From Prolixibacteraceae bacterium (lineage in GTDB: Bacteria; Bacteroidota; Bacteroidia; Bacteroidales; Prolixibacteraceae): 64,000 nt of DNA. Below are positions 1-8,540 of this stretch, piece after piece. The position numbers were made by a program, and so were the translations under genes. The stretch spans positions 1-64,000 of the forward strand of contig JAOARB010000009.1 of assembly GCA_025210775.1 (NCBI GenBank). Direction: 5' to 3'. Within the stretch, counting starts at the first letter, position 1; each line of letters starts with the position of its first letter. Below the pieces are notes generated by a model that worked only from the letters and a program-made list of their open reading frames with translations, searched no databases and was not told the DNA's origin.

Positions 1-76
1 AAATCATTTCTCTGAACTCTATTCTTTGTTCAGGAGTAAATCCCATAGGAATATTATTTATTATCTCTTGTTTCAT
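1..76 (-). CDS. Start of an unidentified gene of the integrated element (partial)
   Basis: An open frame runs leftward from an ATG at 76 to the window edge without a stop. It gives 25 codons, starting Met-Lys-Gln-Glu-Ile-Ile and containing a Phe-Thr-Pro-Glu-Gln-Arg stretch. It starts 12 bases after the stop of the preceding small HTH gene and so looks like the next gene of the same leftward operon. Too little is visible to assign a family. In elements of this layout the following genes are usually replication, transposition or transfer functions, but nothing here shows which. Confidence 0.5.
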   Translation of the reverse strand, partial: MKQEIINNIPMGFTPEQRIEFREMI

Positions 77-88
77 AATAAACCTATT

Positions 89-343
89 TTAAGATGAATG
101 ATCTGTAGGTAATGCATTAAGCATTCTTTTTGCTCTGGCTCTTCGTAGTATATTGCGTTGTGCAATGATTAGTGCAGCTTCTAGTGCTTTTTCATTTGTA
201 AATGATACAAATCGATCGGAAGTACAAAATGTTCTTTGTACTGTTGATAAGGAAACATGTGCCATGTCGGCGATCCTTTGATAATCTCCACGGTGAAGAT
301 TATTCTTGATTTTTTGGAGTTGGGATCTCATATGTATTAACAT
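89..343 (-). CDS. Small helix-turn-helix protein of the integrated element
   Basis: This 84-residue basic protein has a helix-turn-helix-like centre (residues about 20-45: YQRIADMAHVSLSTVQRTF), with the alternation expected of a recognition helix beginning at SLSTVQR. A second start at Met5 is equally possible. It lies in a leftward set with the 96-residue protein at 540-830 and the partial gene at 1-76, opposite the CI-like repressor. It is probably an early regulatory or accessory protein of a prophage or genomic island. I do not recognise a named family. The role is inferred from the HTH and the position. Confidence 0.55.
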   Translation of the reverse strand: MLIHMRSQLQKIKNNLHRGDYQRIADMAHVSLSTVQRTFCTSDRFVSFTNEKALEAALIIAQRNILRRARAKRMLNALPTDHSS

Positions 344-539
344 ATTTTACTGCAAACAAGTAGTTTAGCTGTTGATAGAACAGATAATTTTCACTTAATT
401 TGTAGCCGATGAATAATAATAACTCCCAATGTTCAGGGGGTTACGTTAATTGAATGATCTTAAAAGCTTTAATAAGTTTTTGACGTTCATTTAATAATCT
501 TTTAAGAAGGGTAAGAGTGAGACGGGAATCTTGTGTCTC

Positions 540-830
540 TTACCTTTCTTTTTTTATACCTAAAACGTCTCTCATTTGAAGAGTTAATTTACTCCTTAGT
601 TTTTTGTTTTGCTCTTCACATTTAAGCTTATTCTGCTTCTTTTCATTTAAATACTGTTTTTGTAAGCTTGATAGTTTAATAACATCTTTTTGAAATTCTT
701 TTTCATTTATAGATTTCTTTTGTCCTGTAATAACTTGCCAAATAAAGGAGTAAGAAACACCATGTTTTAATTCTAAAAGAGTTTTGCTTCCATGAGGTAG
801 TCTATGCTTACTTTTTTTTTCATCATACAT
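540..830 (-). CDS. Small DNA-binding-like protein, divergent from the repressor
   Basis: This 96-residue, very Lys-rich protein has an N-terminal segment (about residues 14-42, SKTLLELKHGVSYSFIWQVITGQKK) that reads like a Cro/CI-type helix-turn-helix: the phage-repressor pattern of a turn, then a recognition helix, then a Gly-x-Lys. The C-terminal half is a charged helix that could form a coiled coil. It is transcribed divergently from the S24 repressor across 138 bases that contain inverted AAACCAT half-sites, the usual place for a Cro-like or early gene. The function is inferred from position; no close family is recognised. Confidence 0.5.
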   Translation of the reverse strand: MYDEKKSKHRLPHGSKTLLELKHGVSYSFIWQVITGQKKSINEKEFQKDVIKLSSLQKQYLNEKKQNKLKCEEQNKKLRSKLTLQMRDVLGIKKER

Positions 831-867
831 TGCACCTTTTTTTGTTTATATTTGTTTAGGTAAAAGT

Positions 868-919
868 AAACCATTAAAATGGTTTTATGGTTTAATTATT
901 TATTTCAAAAATAAACCAT
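868..919. promoter_or_regulatory. Operator-like inverted repeats between divergent element genes
   Basis: Two inverted pairs with the half-site AAACCAT lie here: AAACCAT-TAAA-ATGGTTT (868-885, perfect) and ATGGTTTA...TAAACCAT (887-894 with 912-919, perfect 8-bp arms, 17-bp gap). A weaker AGGTTT half-site follows at 920-925. They sit between the CI-like repressor and the leftward early genes, the classical place for repressor operators. The protein that binds them is inferred. Confidence 0.6.
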
Positions 920-968
920 AGGTTTGATAATTCAAAGTGTATTTTAAAGTTTTTGATATATTTTTTAC

Positions 969-1871
969 ATGAAAATAGAAATTACAGGAGAACAGCTTAA
1001 GACAAAAATTAAAGAATCTGGCTTTAAACTAAGTTATATTGCCCAGCAATTGGGCATGAGTAATCAACTTCTACATAAGCGTCTAAAGACTAAAAATTTA
1101 AGTTATGCTTTTTTGACTTCTGTAATGAGAATTCTTAACGTTGATGAAGATTTTTTTGTAACTTCAAACACTCATGAGGATTTTAATGTAATTAAAGAAA
1201 GAGCTGAAAGAATAGAAACGTGCATAAATTGGCTTAAATTTAAAGGTATAATAAAATCCATTAGTGAACTTGGGGAAAAAATAGGTTATAGTAAAACCTA
1301 TATTGACCAAACATGTAACAGTCAAATTGTACCTACGGAGGTGTTTATAGATGCACTTCTGAAGATGGATAAACTAATTAATCGGGAATGGTTATGGAGG
1401 GGTAGCGGTGAAATGTTCAAAAAAGATCCAATCATTACACAACAGTGTAAGGGGACGATAGTTAACCTACCCTATATTCCTGTTCATGATAGAGCCCGAT
1501 TCTTAAGAGATATGGAACATACAATTGAATGGGAAACTTTCCCTGTATATACAGAAAAGAAGGAAGACCAGATTATGAAATGTTTCGTATTTGAAATTGA
1601 TGGTGATTTAATGGAACCTACACTACAACCAGGAACAAAAGTATTAATTCAAGAAATCGATAAGGATAATTGGAGTCATATTACTGGTGTTATTGTCATT
1701 AATTATGCTGATTCGTTAGCAATTAAGCGAATCGATAAAAATATGTTATTGTCAACAGGGATACTAACATTGTCATCAGATAATCCTTCAGGAGGACTAA
1801 TGGAAGTAAGAAAGTCTGAAATTTTTAAAATTTATAAGATTCTGAGGATTGTTGATGCAATGGTAAAGTAA
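969..1871 (+). CDS. CI-like repressor with HTH and S24-type domain lacking the catalytic serine
   Basis: The 300-residue protein begins with a Cro/CI-type helix-turn-helix (about residues 18-45, LSYIAQQLGMSNQLLHKRLK). A second HTH-like block lies around 90-145, and a C-terminal LexA/S24-peptidase-like fold spans about 165-300. In active S24 proteins the nucleophile is the Ser of a G-[DN]-S-M-x-P motif; here it reads G-D-L-M-E-P (Leu214), while the general-base Lys is kept (Lys253 in AIKRI). The domain is therefore probably used for dimerisation and cannot self-cleave by the usual chemistry. It is likely the maintenance repressor of the integrated element, acting on the AAACCAT repeats just upstream. 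Confidence 0.75.
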   Translation: MKIEITGEQLKTKIKESGFKLSYIAQQLGMSNQLLHKRLKTKNLSYAFLTSVMRILNVDEDFFVTSNTHEDFNVIKERAERIETCINWLKFKGIIKSISELGEKIGYSKTYIDQTCNSQIVPTEVFIDALLKMDKLINREWLWRGSGEMFKKDPIITQQCKGTIVNLPYIPVHDRARFLRDMEHTIEWETFPVYTEKKEDQIMKCFVFEIDGDLMEPTLQPGTKVLIQEIDKDNWSHITGVIVINYADSLAIKRIDKNMLLSTGILTLSSDNPSGGLMEVRKSEIFKIYKILRIVDAMVK

Positions 1872-2185
1872 ATTATTGTTCTATTATTAATAAATAGCAA
1901 ATGGGTTATGATAAATAAATATGCTATTATAATTCATTGTGTTTTTGACATTATTTGATGTGATATGGAGCATTGATCATGGTATTGAACCATATATAAA
2001 TTTGTTTTTGCATTTAATTTTTATGAATAACCTAAAAAGTCTAAGTTGTTTCTCTTACACAACCTCACTCTATTTTAGACGACCTAATTTATGGGTAATA
2101 GATGTGAAGAGTCTGAGATCACAGTGTTTAAGAATTTCTTAAGCGTAAATACTGGTGAACATTAGTTTATTCTGTACTCTATTAA
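1872..2185. other. Gene-free stretch inside the element
   Basis: About 310 AT-rich bases between the repressor and the DUF4468 gene. A 67-codon frame at 1939-2142 has no recognisable domain and an irregular composition, so I do not call it. No hairpin or repeat stands out. Confidence 0.4.
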
Positions 2186-2197
2186 ATGTACCTACGT

Positions 2198-2743
2198 ATG
2201 AAGAAAGTAGTGTTATTCATTCTTATTTGTTTAAAGTCTTACAATATTTATTCACAAGATACCTACGGTAAAATTGAAAGGAATAAATATGTATGGCAAA
2301 AAGTTTTTGATTCTAAATTCGATACTTCTGAAACAAAAAAACTGTTGTTGTTGAATATTAAGGCATTAGAGGTTAAGGACTTTGGTGATCGGATATCATT
2401 TGGTCAAGAAGGCATCCCTTATGATTATAAAGGAGCAGGATTCACCACTTCGATGTGTCCTATTTTTATTCAGACTTATACTATGTCTTACAATGTAAGA
2501 ATTGATTTCAAGAAGAATAGATATAGGGTCACTGTAACCAATATTATTCTAAAGAATCAATTGGATCTGAATTTAGATAATACGATTTTATCGGCTGGAG
2601 TTAAAGTGTATCCAGTAGAAACATTTTATCTAAAGAAGAGAAATACTATGTTCCGTAAGACATATATAAATACTACTGGTAGAATTACTGATTATACATT
2701 TAGTTCAATCTTTGAATTAAAGAAAATTGATGATAATTGGTAG
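2198..2743 (+). CDS. Exported DUF4468-type protein
   Basis: The product is 181 residues from the Met at 2198; an in-frame ATG at 2186 adds four residues before the MKK signal start. A signal peptide (residues 1-20, hydrophobic VVLFILICL, ending near YSQD) indicates export. The body has the pattern of DUF4468 (TBP-like fold) proteins of Bacteroidota: a WQKVFDSKFD start, then a beta strand with RYRVTVTNI in the middle. No enzymatic motif is visible and the biological role of the family is unknown. It sits between the repressor and the integrase, so it is probably cargo of the integrated element. Confidence 0.6.
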   Translation: MKKVVLFILICLKSYNIYSQDTYGKIERNKYVWQKVFDSKFDTSETKKLLLLNIKALEVKDFGDRISFGQEGIPYDYKGAGFTTSMCPIFIQTYTMSYNVRIDFKKNRYRVTVTNIILKNQLDLNLDNTILSAGVKVYPVETFYLKKRNTMFRKTYINTTGRITDYTFSSIFELKKIDDNW

Positions 2744-2823
2744 TTCGATTCCTTGATTTGGTGGATTGTCTGTGTAGATAGATTGAGTGGGGAACCTCAA
2801 GTCTGTATCTCTAATGATTAGAT

Positions 2824-3984
2824 TTAACTAATTGCGTTCATTTCTTCTATTACTGTTTCATCAAATATCTTAGCATAAATTTGAGTTGAGTTTATGTCAG
2901 AATGTCCTAGTATTCTTTGAAGTACTTCAATTCGTCCTCCTGAGTTTAGGAAGATAGAGGCAAAAGTATGACGTGCCACGTGTGTTGTAAGCCTATCTTG
3001 AATTCCTGCAGTATTTGCAATACGCTTTAGGTTTTGATTATATTTTTGATTTGAGATCGTAGGGAATAGTGTTTCACGTTTGCTATCCTTATATTTTTTA
3101 ATGATCTGTAGAGGCAGAGGTAAAAGAGGAACAATAAACTCCTCTTTTGTCTTTTGTCTCTTTTTTTTGATTACTGGGCGATCGTTGATATCTGAAATGT
3201 TTTTACGTGACAGAGACATGACATCACTATAAGCAATACCTGTATAGCATGAGAAGAGAAAAAGATCTTTAGAGAGTTCACCTGTTTCATATAATAGTTT
3301 GACCTTCTTTATTTTCTCTATTTCATCTGGTTTAATGTATCTAGGAATCTCGTTATGATTTTTCTTTCGTATTTTGAAATGATTATATGGGTTTTCATTA
3401 GGATGTAAGTATCCTTCTTTAATAGCGATATTAATGAATAATTTTAAGTAAGAGTGTTGTTTTCCAATAGTTGTCTGTTTATATCCTTGTTTATGGAGGA
3501 AATTGTCAAATTCAAGAATCGTTTTTAATGTTATTTCTGTCCAGGAGTTAATTTTACCAAAACGTTTGATATTATTTATCCCAGTTCTTCTAGCTTTGAA
3601 AGTTCCAAAAGTGATAGATTGATCTTTTTCATTTGTGTTGTTACAAAATTCTGTAAAGTCCATGAATTTGTTTCTCTTGCCATAGAATAATAGTGCATCT
3701 ATCTTATTTGCTGACAAATATCCACCACGATCAAGTAATTCGAGTTCATAGTTCTCAATTTCGAGGATCTTATCACGTAGTAATTTGTTTAATTTGATTG
3801 CATTGGGATGTGTTTTGGAAATGCAACTTTTTTTGTCGTCCCAATGTTCAGGTCTAATTTTTATTCCAATGCCTACAATTTTTCTAGAATGGTTCTGGAA
3901 TCGGACTTCAATGTTAACAGATGCTTCTCCTTTTTTATCTAATTTATTCCTTCTGTTGAAGATTATTCTATATGCAGCTTTCAT
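2824..3984 (-). CDS. Tyrosine recombinase (integrase) of the integrated element
   Basis: Site-specific integrase of 386 residues from the Met at 3984; the frame continues upstream into tRNA-Arg, so the longer start is rejected. It has an Arm-binding N-terminus (1-100), a SAM-like core-binding domain (about 105-210) and a C-terminal catalytic domain. Visible catalytic residues are His335-x-x-Arg338 in HVARHTFA, His361 in LGHS and the nucleophile Tyr370. The first catalytic Arg is replaced by Ala251 (TGIAYSD), as in IntDOT-like integrases of Bacteroidota elements, which also lack it. It points away from the neighbouring tRNA-Arg. The tRNA 3' end is the likely attachment site, with the element running left out of the window. 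Confidence 0.9.
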   Translation of the reverse strand: MKAAYRIIFNRRNKLDKKGEASVNIEVRFQNHSRKIVGIGIKIRPEHWDDKKSCISKTHPNAIKLNKLLRDKILEIENYELELLDRGGYLSANKIDALLFYGKRNKFMDFTEFCNNTNEKDQSITFGTFKARRTGINNIKRFGKINSWTEITLKTILEFDNFLHKQGYKQTTIGKQHSYLKLFINIAIKEGYLHPNENPYNHFKIRKKNHNEIPRYIKPDEIEKIKKVKLLYETGELSKDLFLFSCYTGIAYSDVMSLSRKNISDINDRPVIKKKRQKTKEEFIVPLLPLPLQIIKKYKDSKRETLFPTISNQKYNQNLKRIANTAGIQDRLTTHVARHTFASIFLNSGGRIEVLQRILGHSDINSTQIYAKIFDETVIEEMNAIS

Positions 3985-4098
3985 ATCTCTAAAAAAAAAG
4001 TGTAACCAATATGTAACCAGAATACCCCTATTTTGGAGCTTTTTTAAAGATAATAAAAACTTTGAACAATTATGTAACTTATTGGAAGTGAGATAAAT

Positions 4099-4127
4099 AA
4101 AGCCCGTTTTTCGGGCTTTATTTTTGT
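4099..4127 (-). terminator. Terminator after tRNA-Arg
   Basis: The hairpin AAAGCCCG-TTTT-TCGGGCTTT lies 3' of the tRNA in its direction of transcription and near the integrase start. A T-run on the plus strand (4120-4125) and A/T-rich flanks on both sides suggest it can work in either direction. Confidence 0.75.
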
Positions 4128-4134
4128 GCTTGGG

Positions 4135-4207
4135 TGATCCCAAGGGGATTCGAACCCCTATCGTAGGAACCGGAATCCTATATTCTATCCAGTTGAACTA
4201 TGGGACC
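4135..4207 (-). tRNA. tRNA-Arg (anticodon CCG)
   Basis: A 73-nt cloverleaf. The acceptor GGTCCCA pairs with TGGGATC (one G-T pair), the discriminator is A, the anticodon stem is TAGGA/TCCTA with loop TTCCGGT (anticodon CCG), and the T-arm is GGGG-TTCGAAT-CCCC. CCA is not encoded. Its 3' end faces the integrase gene, so it is the probable attachment site of the element on the left. A TATCTTTG box (4224-4231, minus strand) lies 17 bases upstream. Confidence 0.95.
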
Positions 4208-4223
4208 AGGAAAATGATGGTGT

Positions 4224-4231
4224 CAAAGATA
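4224..4231 (-). promoter_or_regulatory. -7 box of tRNA-Arg promoter
   Basis: TATCTTTG on the minus strand matches the Bacteroidota -7 consensus TAnnTTTG and is placed correctly for the tRNA. No clear TTTG at -33. Confidence 0.6.
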
Positions 4232-4478
4232 TAATTTTATCGTTTAGAATAAAAGGGAAAGGGGTGAAAAGATCTGTGTGAATGGGAGAGATTGTTGTTT
4301 TTTATAGTATGATATTTTGAGTTTAAATGGATCTTTTTGAGGTCGATATAGGATGATTTTGAGTGCATTAAAAGGGGGTTGGGATAGGGGATTGGAAATA
4401 TATCTTGGTTTAGGATAGGGAGTTGAGCTAAGGAATGATTATTTTTGACAACAGAAAATTGAAAATGAAAGATTGGGT

Positions 4479-5762
4479 ATGTCAAATCAACCTCTTGCAG
4501 AACGTTTACGTCCACGTAGTCTGGACGATTATCTTGGACAGGATCACCTTGTGGGCCCGAAGGGTCCTATACGTAAAATGATTGAGCAGCAGTCGCTCTC
4601 TTCTTTTATTTTATGGGGACCTCCTGGTGTGGGTAAAACGACATTGGCTAAGATTGTAGCCAACCAGTTGGATCGTCCTTTTTATGAGTTGAGTGCAATC
4701 AATTCGGGTGTAAAGGATGTGAGAGAGGTTATTGAGAAGGCACGAAAACAACGTTTTTTTGATACGCCTAATCCTATTTTGTTTATTGATGAGATCCACC
4801 GTTTTAGTAAGGCTCAACAGGATTCTTTGCTCGGTGCTGTAGAGCAAGGTATTGTGACCCTTATCGGTGCAACGACTGAAAATCCAAGTTTTGAGGTGAT
4901 CTCTCCTCTTTTGTCTCGTTGTCAGGTTTATGTGCTTCAGCACATGGATAAAGAGGCCTTGTGTGGTTTGGTTAATCGAGCTGTGACGCAAGATTTGGAG
5001 CTTAAGGAATTGCCTATACGTATCAAAGAGTATGATGCTTTGTTGCGTTTTTCAGGCGGTGATGGTCGTAAGCTTTTAAATATACTGGAGCTTGTTTTAG
5101 GGGTTCTTCGTTCGCATCAAGATAGTAAGGAGTTGGTGATTGACAATGAGGTGGTGACTTCTAATCTACAAGAGAATTTGGCTATATACGATAAGAAAGG
5201 AGAGATGCATTATGATATCATTTCTGCTTTTATTAAGTCGGTACGAGGGGGTGATCCTGATGCTTCGGTCTATTATTTAGCTCGTATGCTTGAGGGAGGA
5301 GAGGATGTGAAATTTATCTCTCGTCGTCTGGTTATCTTGGCTTCTGAAGATATTGGTTTGGCCAATCCTAATGCGTTGTTGCTTGCGAATGCTACTTTTG
5401 ATGCGGTACATAAAGTGGGAATGCCAGAAGCACGCATTATCCTTTCTGAGTGTACTATTTATCTGGCAACGTCACCTAAGAGTAATTCTGCCTATAGTGC
5501 CATTAATGAGGCGATAGCTGAAGTTCGTCGTTCTGGACATCTTCCTGTTCCGTTGCATCTAAGAAATGCACCTACCAAACTGATGGCTGATTTGGGATAT
5601 AAAAAGGATTATAAATATTCTCATGCTTATGATGGGAATTTTGTAAACCAACAGTTTATTCCTGATGGGGTCTCTAATGGTCGTTTTTATATTCCTCAAG
5701 AGAATGCCCAAGAGAAAAAGATATTAGAGCGTTTAAAGCAGTGGTGGAAATCACGATTTTAA
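4479..5762 (+). CDS. rarA: Replication-associated recombination protein A (AAA+ ATPase)
   Basis: RarA/MgsA is a clamp-loader-like AAA+ ATPase that acts at stalled replication forks. The protein is 427 residues from the ATG at 4479 (a TTG two codons earlier is less likely). It shows the family start PLAERLRPRSLDDYLGQDHL, Walker A GPPGVGKT from Gly47, Walker B LFIDEIHRF, sensor-1 LIGATTENPSF, and the C-terminal tetramerisation region with ASEDIGLANP and APTKLM. Length and motif order are normal. It appears monocistronic, divergent from tRNA-Arg. Confidence 0.96.
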   Translation: MSNQPLAERLRPRSLDDYLGQDHLVGPKGPIRKMIEQQSLSSFILWGPPGVGKTTLAKIVANQLDRPFYELSAINSGVKDVREVIEKARKQRFFDTPNPILFIDEIHRFSKAQQDSLLGAVEQGIVTLIGATTENPSFEVISPLLSRCQVYVLQHMDKEALCGLVNRAVTQDLELKELPIRIKEYDALLRFSGGDGRKLLNILELVLGVLRSHQDSKELVIDNEVVTSNLQENLAIYDKKGEMHYDIISAFIKSVRGGDPDASVYYLARMLEGGEDVKFISRRLVILASEDIGLANPNALLLANATFDAVHKVGMPEARIILSECTIYLATSPKSNSAYSAINEAIAEVRRSGHLPVPLHLRNAPTKLMADLGYKKDYKYSHAYDGNFVNQQFIPDGVSNGRFYIPQENAQEKKILERLKQWWKSRF

Positions 5763-6085
5763 TATTTGTTTTCTTATAAAACAACGATGAGTTCTATTTA
5801 AAAGATGTCGTAGGACTAATTTTTTTTTAAGAATATGTGTGGTAAGCATAGGGGTAATAAGGCTTTTCTACGTACTATATATGTAGGGCGAATAGATTGA
5901 GCAAAGCTCCTTTGAAGAATTGTATGGTAGCTTATTTGTAATTGTAAGGTACTTGTTAAAAGCAATAAAGGTTTATTGCGTTGTGTTTTAGATTGGTAGG
6001 TGGTGTCTCAGGAGTCAGATCTACTGGTCTAATTCATCTTGTGGGAGTAAGGAGAATTTCCCACCTTTGTAGCAAAGAAAAAATA
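5763..6085. other. Gene-free stretch upstream of kdsA
   Basis: About 320 bases. The frame of kdsA stays open back to 5981, but those residues do not resemble KdsA. A short hairpin GTGGGA...TCCCAC lies at about 6041-6062, about 25 bases before the ATG. No clear TAnnTTTG promoter box was found. Confidence 0.4.
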
Positions 6086-6916
6086 ATGATAAGAGATATG
6101 ATTAATCAGATACCTAAAATAAAACATACCGATAGTGGTAATTTTTTCCTTTTAGCTGGACCATGTGCTGTAGAGAGTGAAGAGCTCGCTATGCACGTTG
6201 CTGAGAAGATGGTGGAGATTACCAACAAACTACGTATACCATATGTGTTTAAAGGTTCTTTTAAGAAAGCCAACCGTTCACGTCTGGATAGCTTTACTGG
6301 TATTGGTGATGAGAAAGCATTAAAGATCTTACGTAAAGTAAGTGAGACTTTCGATATCCCTACCGTGACAGATATCCATACAGAAGAGGATGCCGCAAAA
6401 GCAGCAGCTTATGTGGATGTGCTTCAGATTCCAGCTTTTCTTTGTCGTCAGACCGATCTTTTGGTGGCTGCAGCGAAGACAGGTAAGATGGTGAACATTA
6501 AGAAAGGTCAGTTTCTTTCGGCTGGTTCCATGAAGTTTGCCGTACAGAAAGTTCGTGAGATGGAGAACCCTAATGTGATGTTGACTGAGCGTGGTAATAT
6601 GTTTGGGTACCAAGATATGATTATCGATTATCGTGGTATTCCTGAGATGCAAGAGAATAAGTGTCCAGTGGTATTGGATATTACTCACTCTTTGCAACAA
6701 CCTAACCAAGCAGGTGGGGTGACTGGTGGAAAGCCTCAGCTTATTGAGACAGTGGCTAAGGCGGGTATCGCTGTCGGTTGTGATGGTCTTTTTATTGAGA
6801 CACATCCAGATCCAGCAAATGCATTGTCTGATGGTGCCAATATGCTTCAACTTGATAGAATGGAAGCTTTGTTGACTAAGTTGGTTAAACTTCATCAGGT
6901 GACAAGAGAATTCTAA
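6086..6916 (+). CDS. kdsA: 3-deoxy-8-phosphooctulonate synthase
   Basis: KdsA condenses PEP with arabinose-5-phosphate to give KDO-8-phosphate for lipopolysaccharide, in the cytoplasm. The protein is 276 residues from the ATG at 6086, close to the usual family length of about 280. Visible motifs are LLAGPCAVES near the start, FKGSFKKANRSR (substrate-binding loop), VNIKKGQFLSAG, and the C-terminal FIETHPDPANALSDGANM. The in-frame extension back to 5981 is not family-like. A strong terminator follows, so the transcript probably ends here. Confidence 0.96.
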   Translation: MIRDMINQIPKIKHTDSGNFFLLAGPCAVESEELAMHVAEKMVEITNKLRIPYVFKGSFKKANRSRLDSFTGIGDEKALKILRKVSETFDIPTVTDIHTEEDAAKAAAYVDVLQIPAFLCRQTDLLVAAAKTGKMVNIKKGQFLSAGSMKFAVQKVREMENPNVMLTERGNMFGYQDMIIDYRGIPEMQENKCPVVLDITHSLQQPNQAGGVTGGKPQLIETVAKAGIAVGCDGLFIETHPDPANALSDGANMLQLDRMEALLTKLVKLHQVTREF

Positions 6917-6950
6917 TCGCTATTTTATTGTAGCGTTTTATATATAATAT

Positions 6951-6986
6951 AAAGCCATCTTCTTTCGGGAGGATGGCTTTTTTTAT
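6951..6986 (+). terminator. Terminator of kdsA
   Basis: Stem AAGCCATC/GATGGCTT around a short loop, followed directly by a run of seven T. Confidence 0.9.
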
Positions 6987-7914
6987 GCTATAGATGTTTT
7001 ATTGTGCTAGTGCGAAATGAAACGTATGCCTAGAGACTTCTTTTTATTTGATGTGGTATAATGGTGTTACTATATCTATAATGATATCCTATTTGTGCGC
7101 TTTTTTTAGTGTTGGGGGGCCTATCACAACGAAAATAATTTAATAAGAATATAACGGTTTGTTCATGTGTTTAGACGGATTATAGCTATTCGCATATAGA
7201 AGTGGTAACAGCCTGTTTACTTCCATGTCTATAAGATGTTCAATTCTTGTCTGACGTTTCTCTATCTTTTGATTGTAATGGAGCGAAAATAAAAGGCAAA
7301 AAGGTCGCTAATGATAGAAATGGGATATTACAAAAAGAGGAGTCTTATAGGGAAAAAAGACTCCTCTTGGGTGGATTTATCATCCTATGTAAATGGTTTT
7401 TCTTTTCAAAGCTGAATTTTATGCTCTGTAACTATGTTCTATAATAGTGTGTCGGAAATATCAGTATATGAGTAGTTTGTATGTGTGTTATGTTGAATTG
7501 TTTTTAAAGATAGTAAATTATTTCATATTTATGAATTCTACGAAATGAATAGTTTTTTGTGGAGGATTATTTTTTATCTAATGTTATGACTTTTAATGTG
7601 TAATTAAATTAGTGGATAATGTCATGATCTCTTTATTGTATAATCAAATGTTAAATAAAAGTTAATAAATCGTTTTGTGTTGGGAAACGGCCAAATAAAT
7701 TTGTTTATTCGAAGTGTTGTTGAGAAATATTATAGTTTGGTTCATCTGAATTTTTGAACCATTGGCAAAGAGAGTTTGTTGTTGTTTGAGAGTATTCTAT
7801 TGATGTGTCTATTGTTGTTTTAGATATGTTGATGGTAGTGAAATGTTGTCTCTGTTATTAGAGAAAAGATTTCAATTGTTAAAGAAAAAAGTAATCTCAA
7901 AATATTTGTTTTTT
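6987..7914. other. Long gene-free region and leader before the V-ATPase operon
   Basis: About 930 AT-rich bases. A 65-codon frame at 7247-7444 shows no domain and is not called. A possible leader hairpin GGTTCA (7739-7744) / TGAACC (7755-7760) lies 155 bases before atpE. No convincing TTTG/TAnnTTTG pair was found, so the operon promoter remains unplaced. Confidence 0.4.
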
Positions 7915-8526
7915 ATGGACAATAAACTTCAGCATTTGACTGATAAATTATATCAGGAGGGTGTACAAAAGGGGAAGGATGCTGCCGACGAAATCCTTGC
8001 TAAAGCAAAGGCCGAAGCAGCAGATATTATCGGTTCTGCTCAAAAGCAGGCAGATGGTATTGTAGCAGAAGCGCAAAAGCGTGCTACAGAATTAAAGGAT
8101 ACTACCATTTCTGATTTACAAATGGCCTCTAGCCAAGCCAAAGAACGTTTGAAGTCAGAGATCATACAACTTATTACTGGAAAAGTGATCACAGAGCCAG
8201 TAACTTCTGCTATGATGGATGTCTCTTTTTTGCAGAAGGTGATCGAAACATTACTACAAAATTGGTCTTCAAGTGAAGGACACGAGATGACTATCTCTGT
8301 GCCAGAATCGATGTTTACAGAATTAGAAGCTTCTCTTTCTAGTGCCGTAAAAGCTTCATTAGAGAAAGGTTTTGCAATCAAACCAAGTACAAGTGTACGA
8401 AGTGGATTTGAATTGGCACCAGCAGATGGTGGCTTTAAAATGCGTTTCTCTGATTCTGACTTTGATGCATATTTTCAAGAGCAGTTGCGTCCTAAGGTGG
8501 TAGAATTGTTGTTTGAGAATAAATAG
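7915..8526 (+). CDS. atpE: V-type ATP synthase subunit E
   Basis: The peripheral-stalk subunit of the V/A-type ATPase. It is 203 residues from the ATG at 7915. The frame is open back to 7843, but the added Lys-rich residues are not family-like, while MDNKLQHLTDKLYQEGVQKGKDAADEI is the typical amphipathic start. Residues 15-85 form a long Ala/Lys/Glu-rich coiled-coil helix (KAKAEAADIIGSAQKQADG), followed by a globular C-terminal head, as in the family. First gene of an operon with tight spacing through 15499. Confidence 0.88.
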   Translation: MDNKLQHLTDKLYQEGVQKGKDAADEILAKAKAEAADIIGSAQKQADGIVAEAQKRATELKDTTISDLQMASSQAKERLKSEIIQLITGKVITEPVTSAMMDVSFLQKVIETLLQNWSSSEGHEMTISVPESMFTELEASLSSAVKASLEKGFAIKPSTSVRSGFELAPADGGFKMRFSDSDFDAYFQEQLRPKVVELLFENK

Positions 8527-8540
8527 ATAGGAGGGATATC

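Noticed and set aside
1939..2142. 67-codon frame in the element
   Set aside because: Irregular composition and no recognisable domain or start context.
3985..4143. N-terminal extension of the integrase
   Set aside because: It would read through the tRNA-Arg end and its terminator; the Met at 3984 begins the family-like sequence.
5981..6085. N-terminal extension of KdsA
   Set aside because: The 35 residues do not match the family and would start without any leader context; the ATG at 6086 gives the normal length.
7247..7444. 65-codon frame before the V-ATPase operon
   Set aside because: No domain, no recognisable promoter, and its composition resembles the surrounding non-coding DNA.
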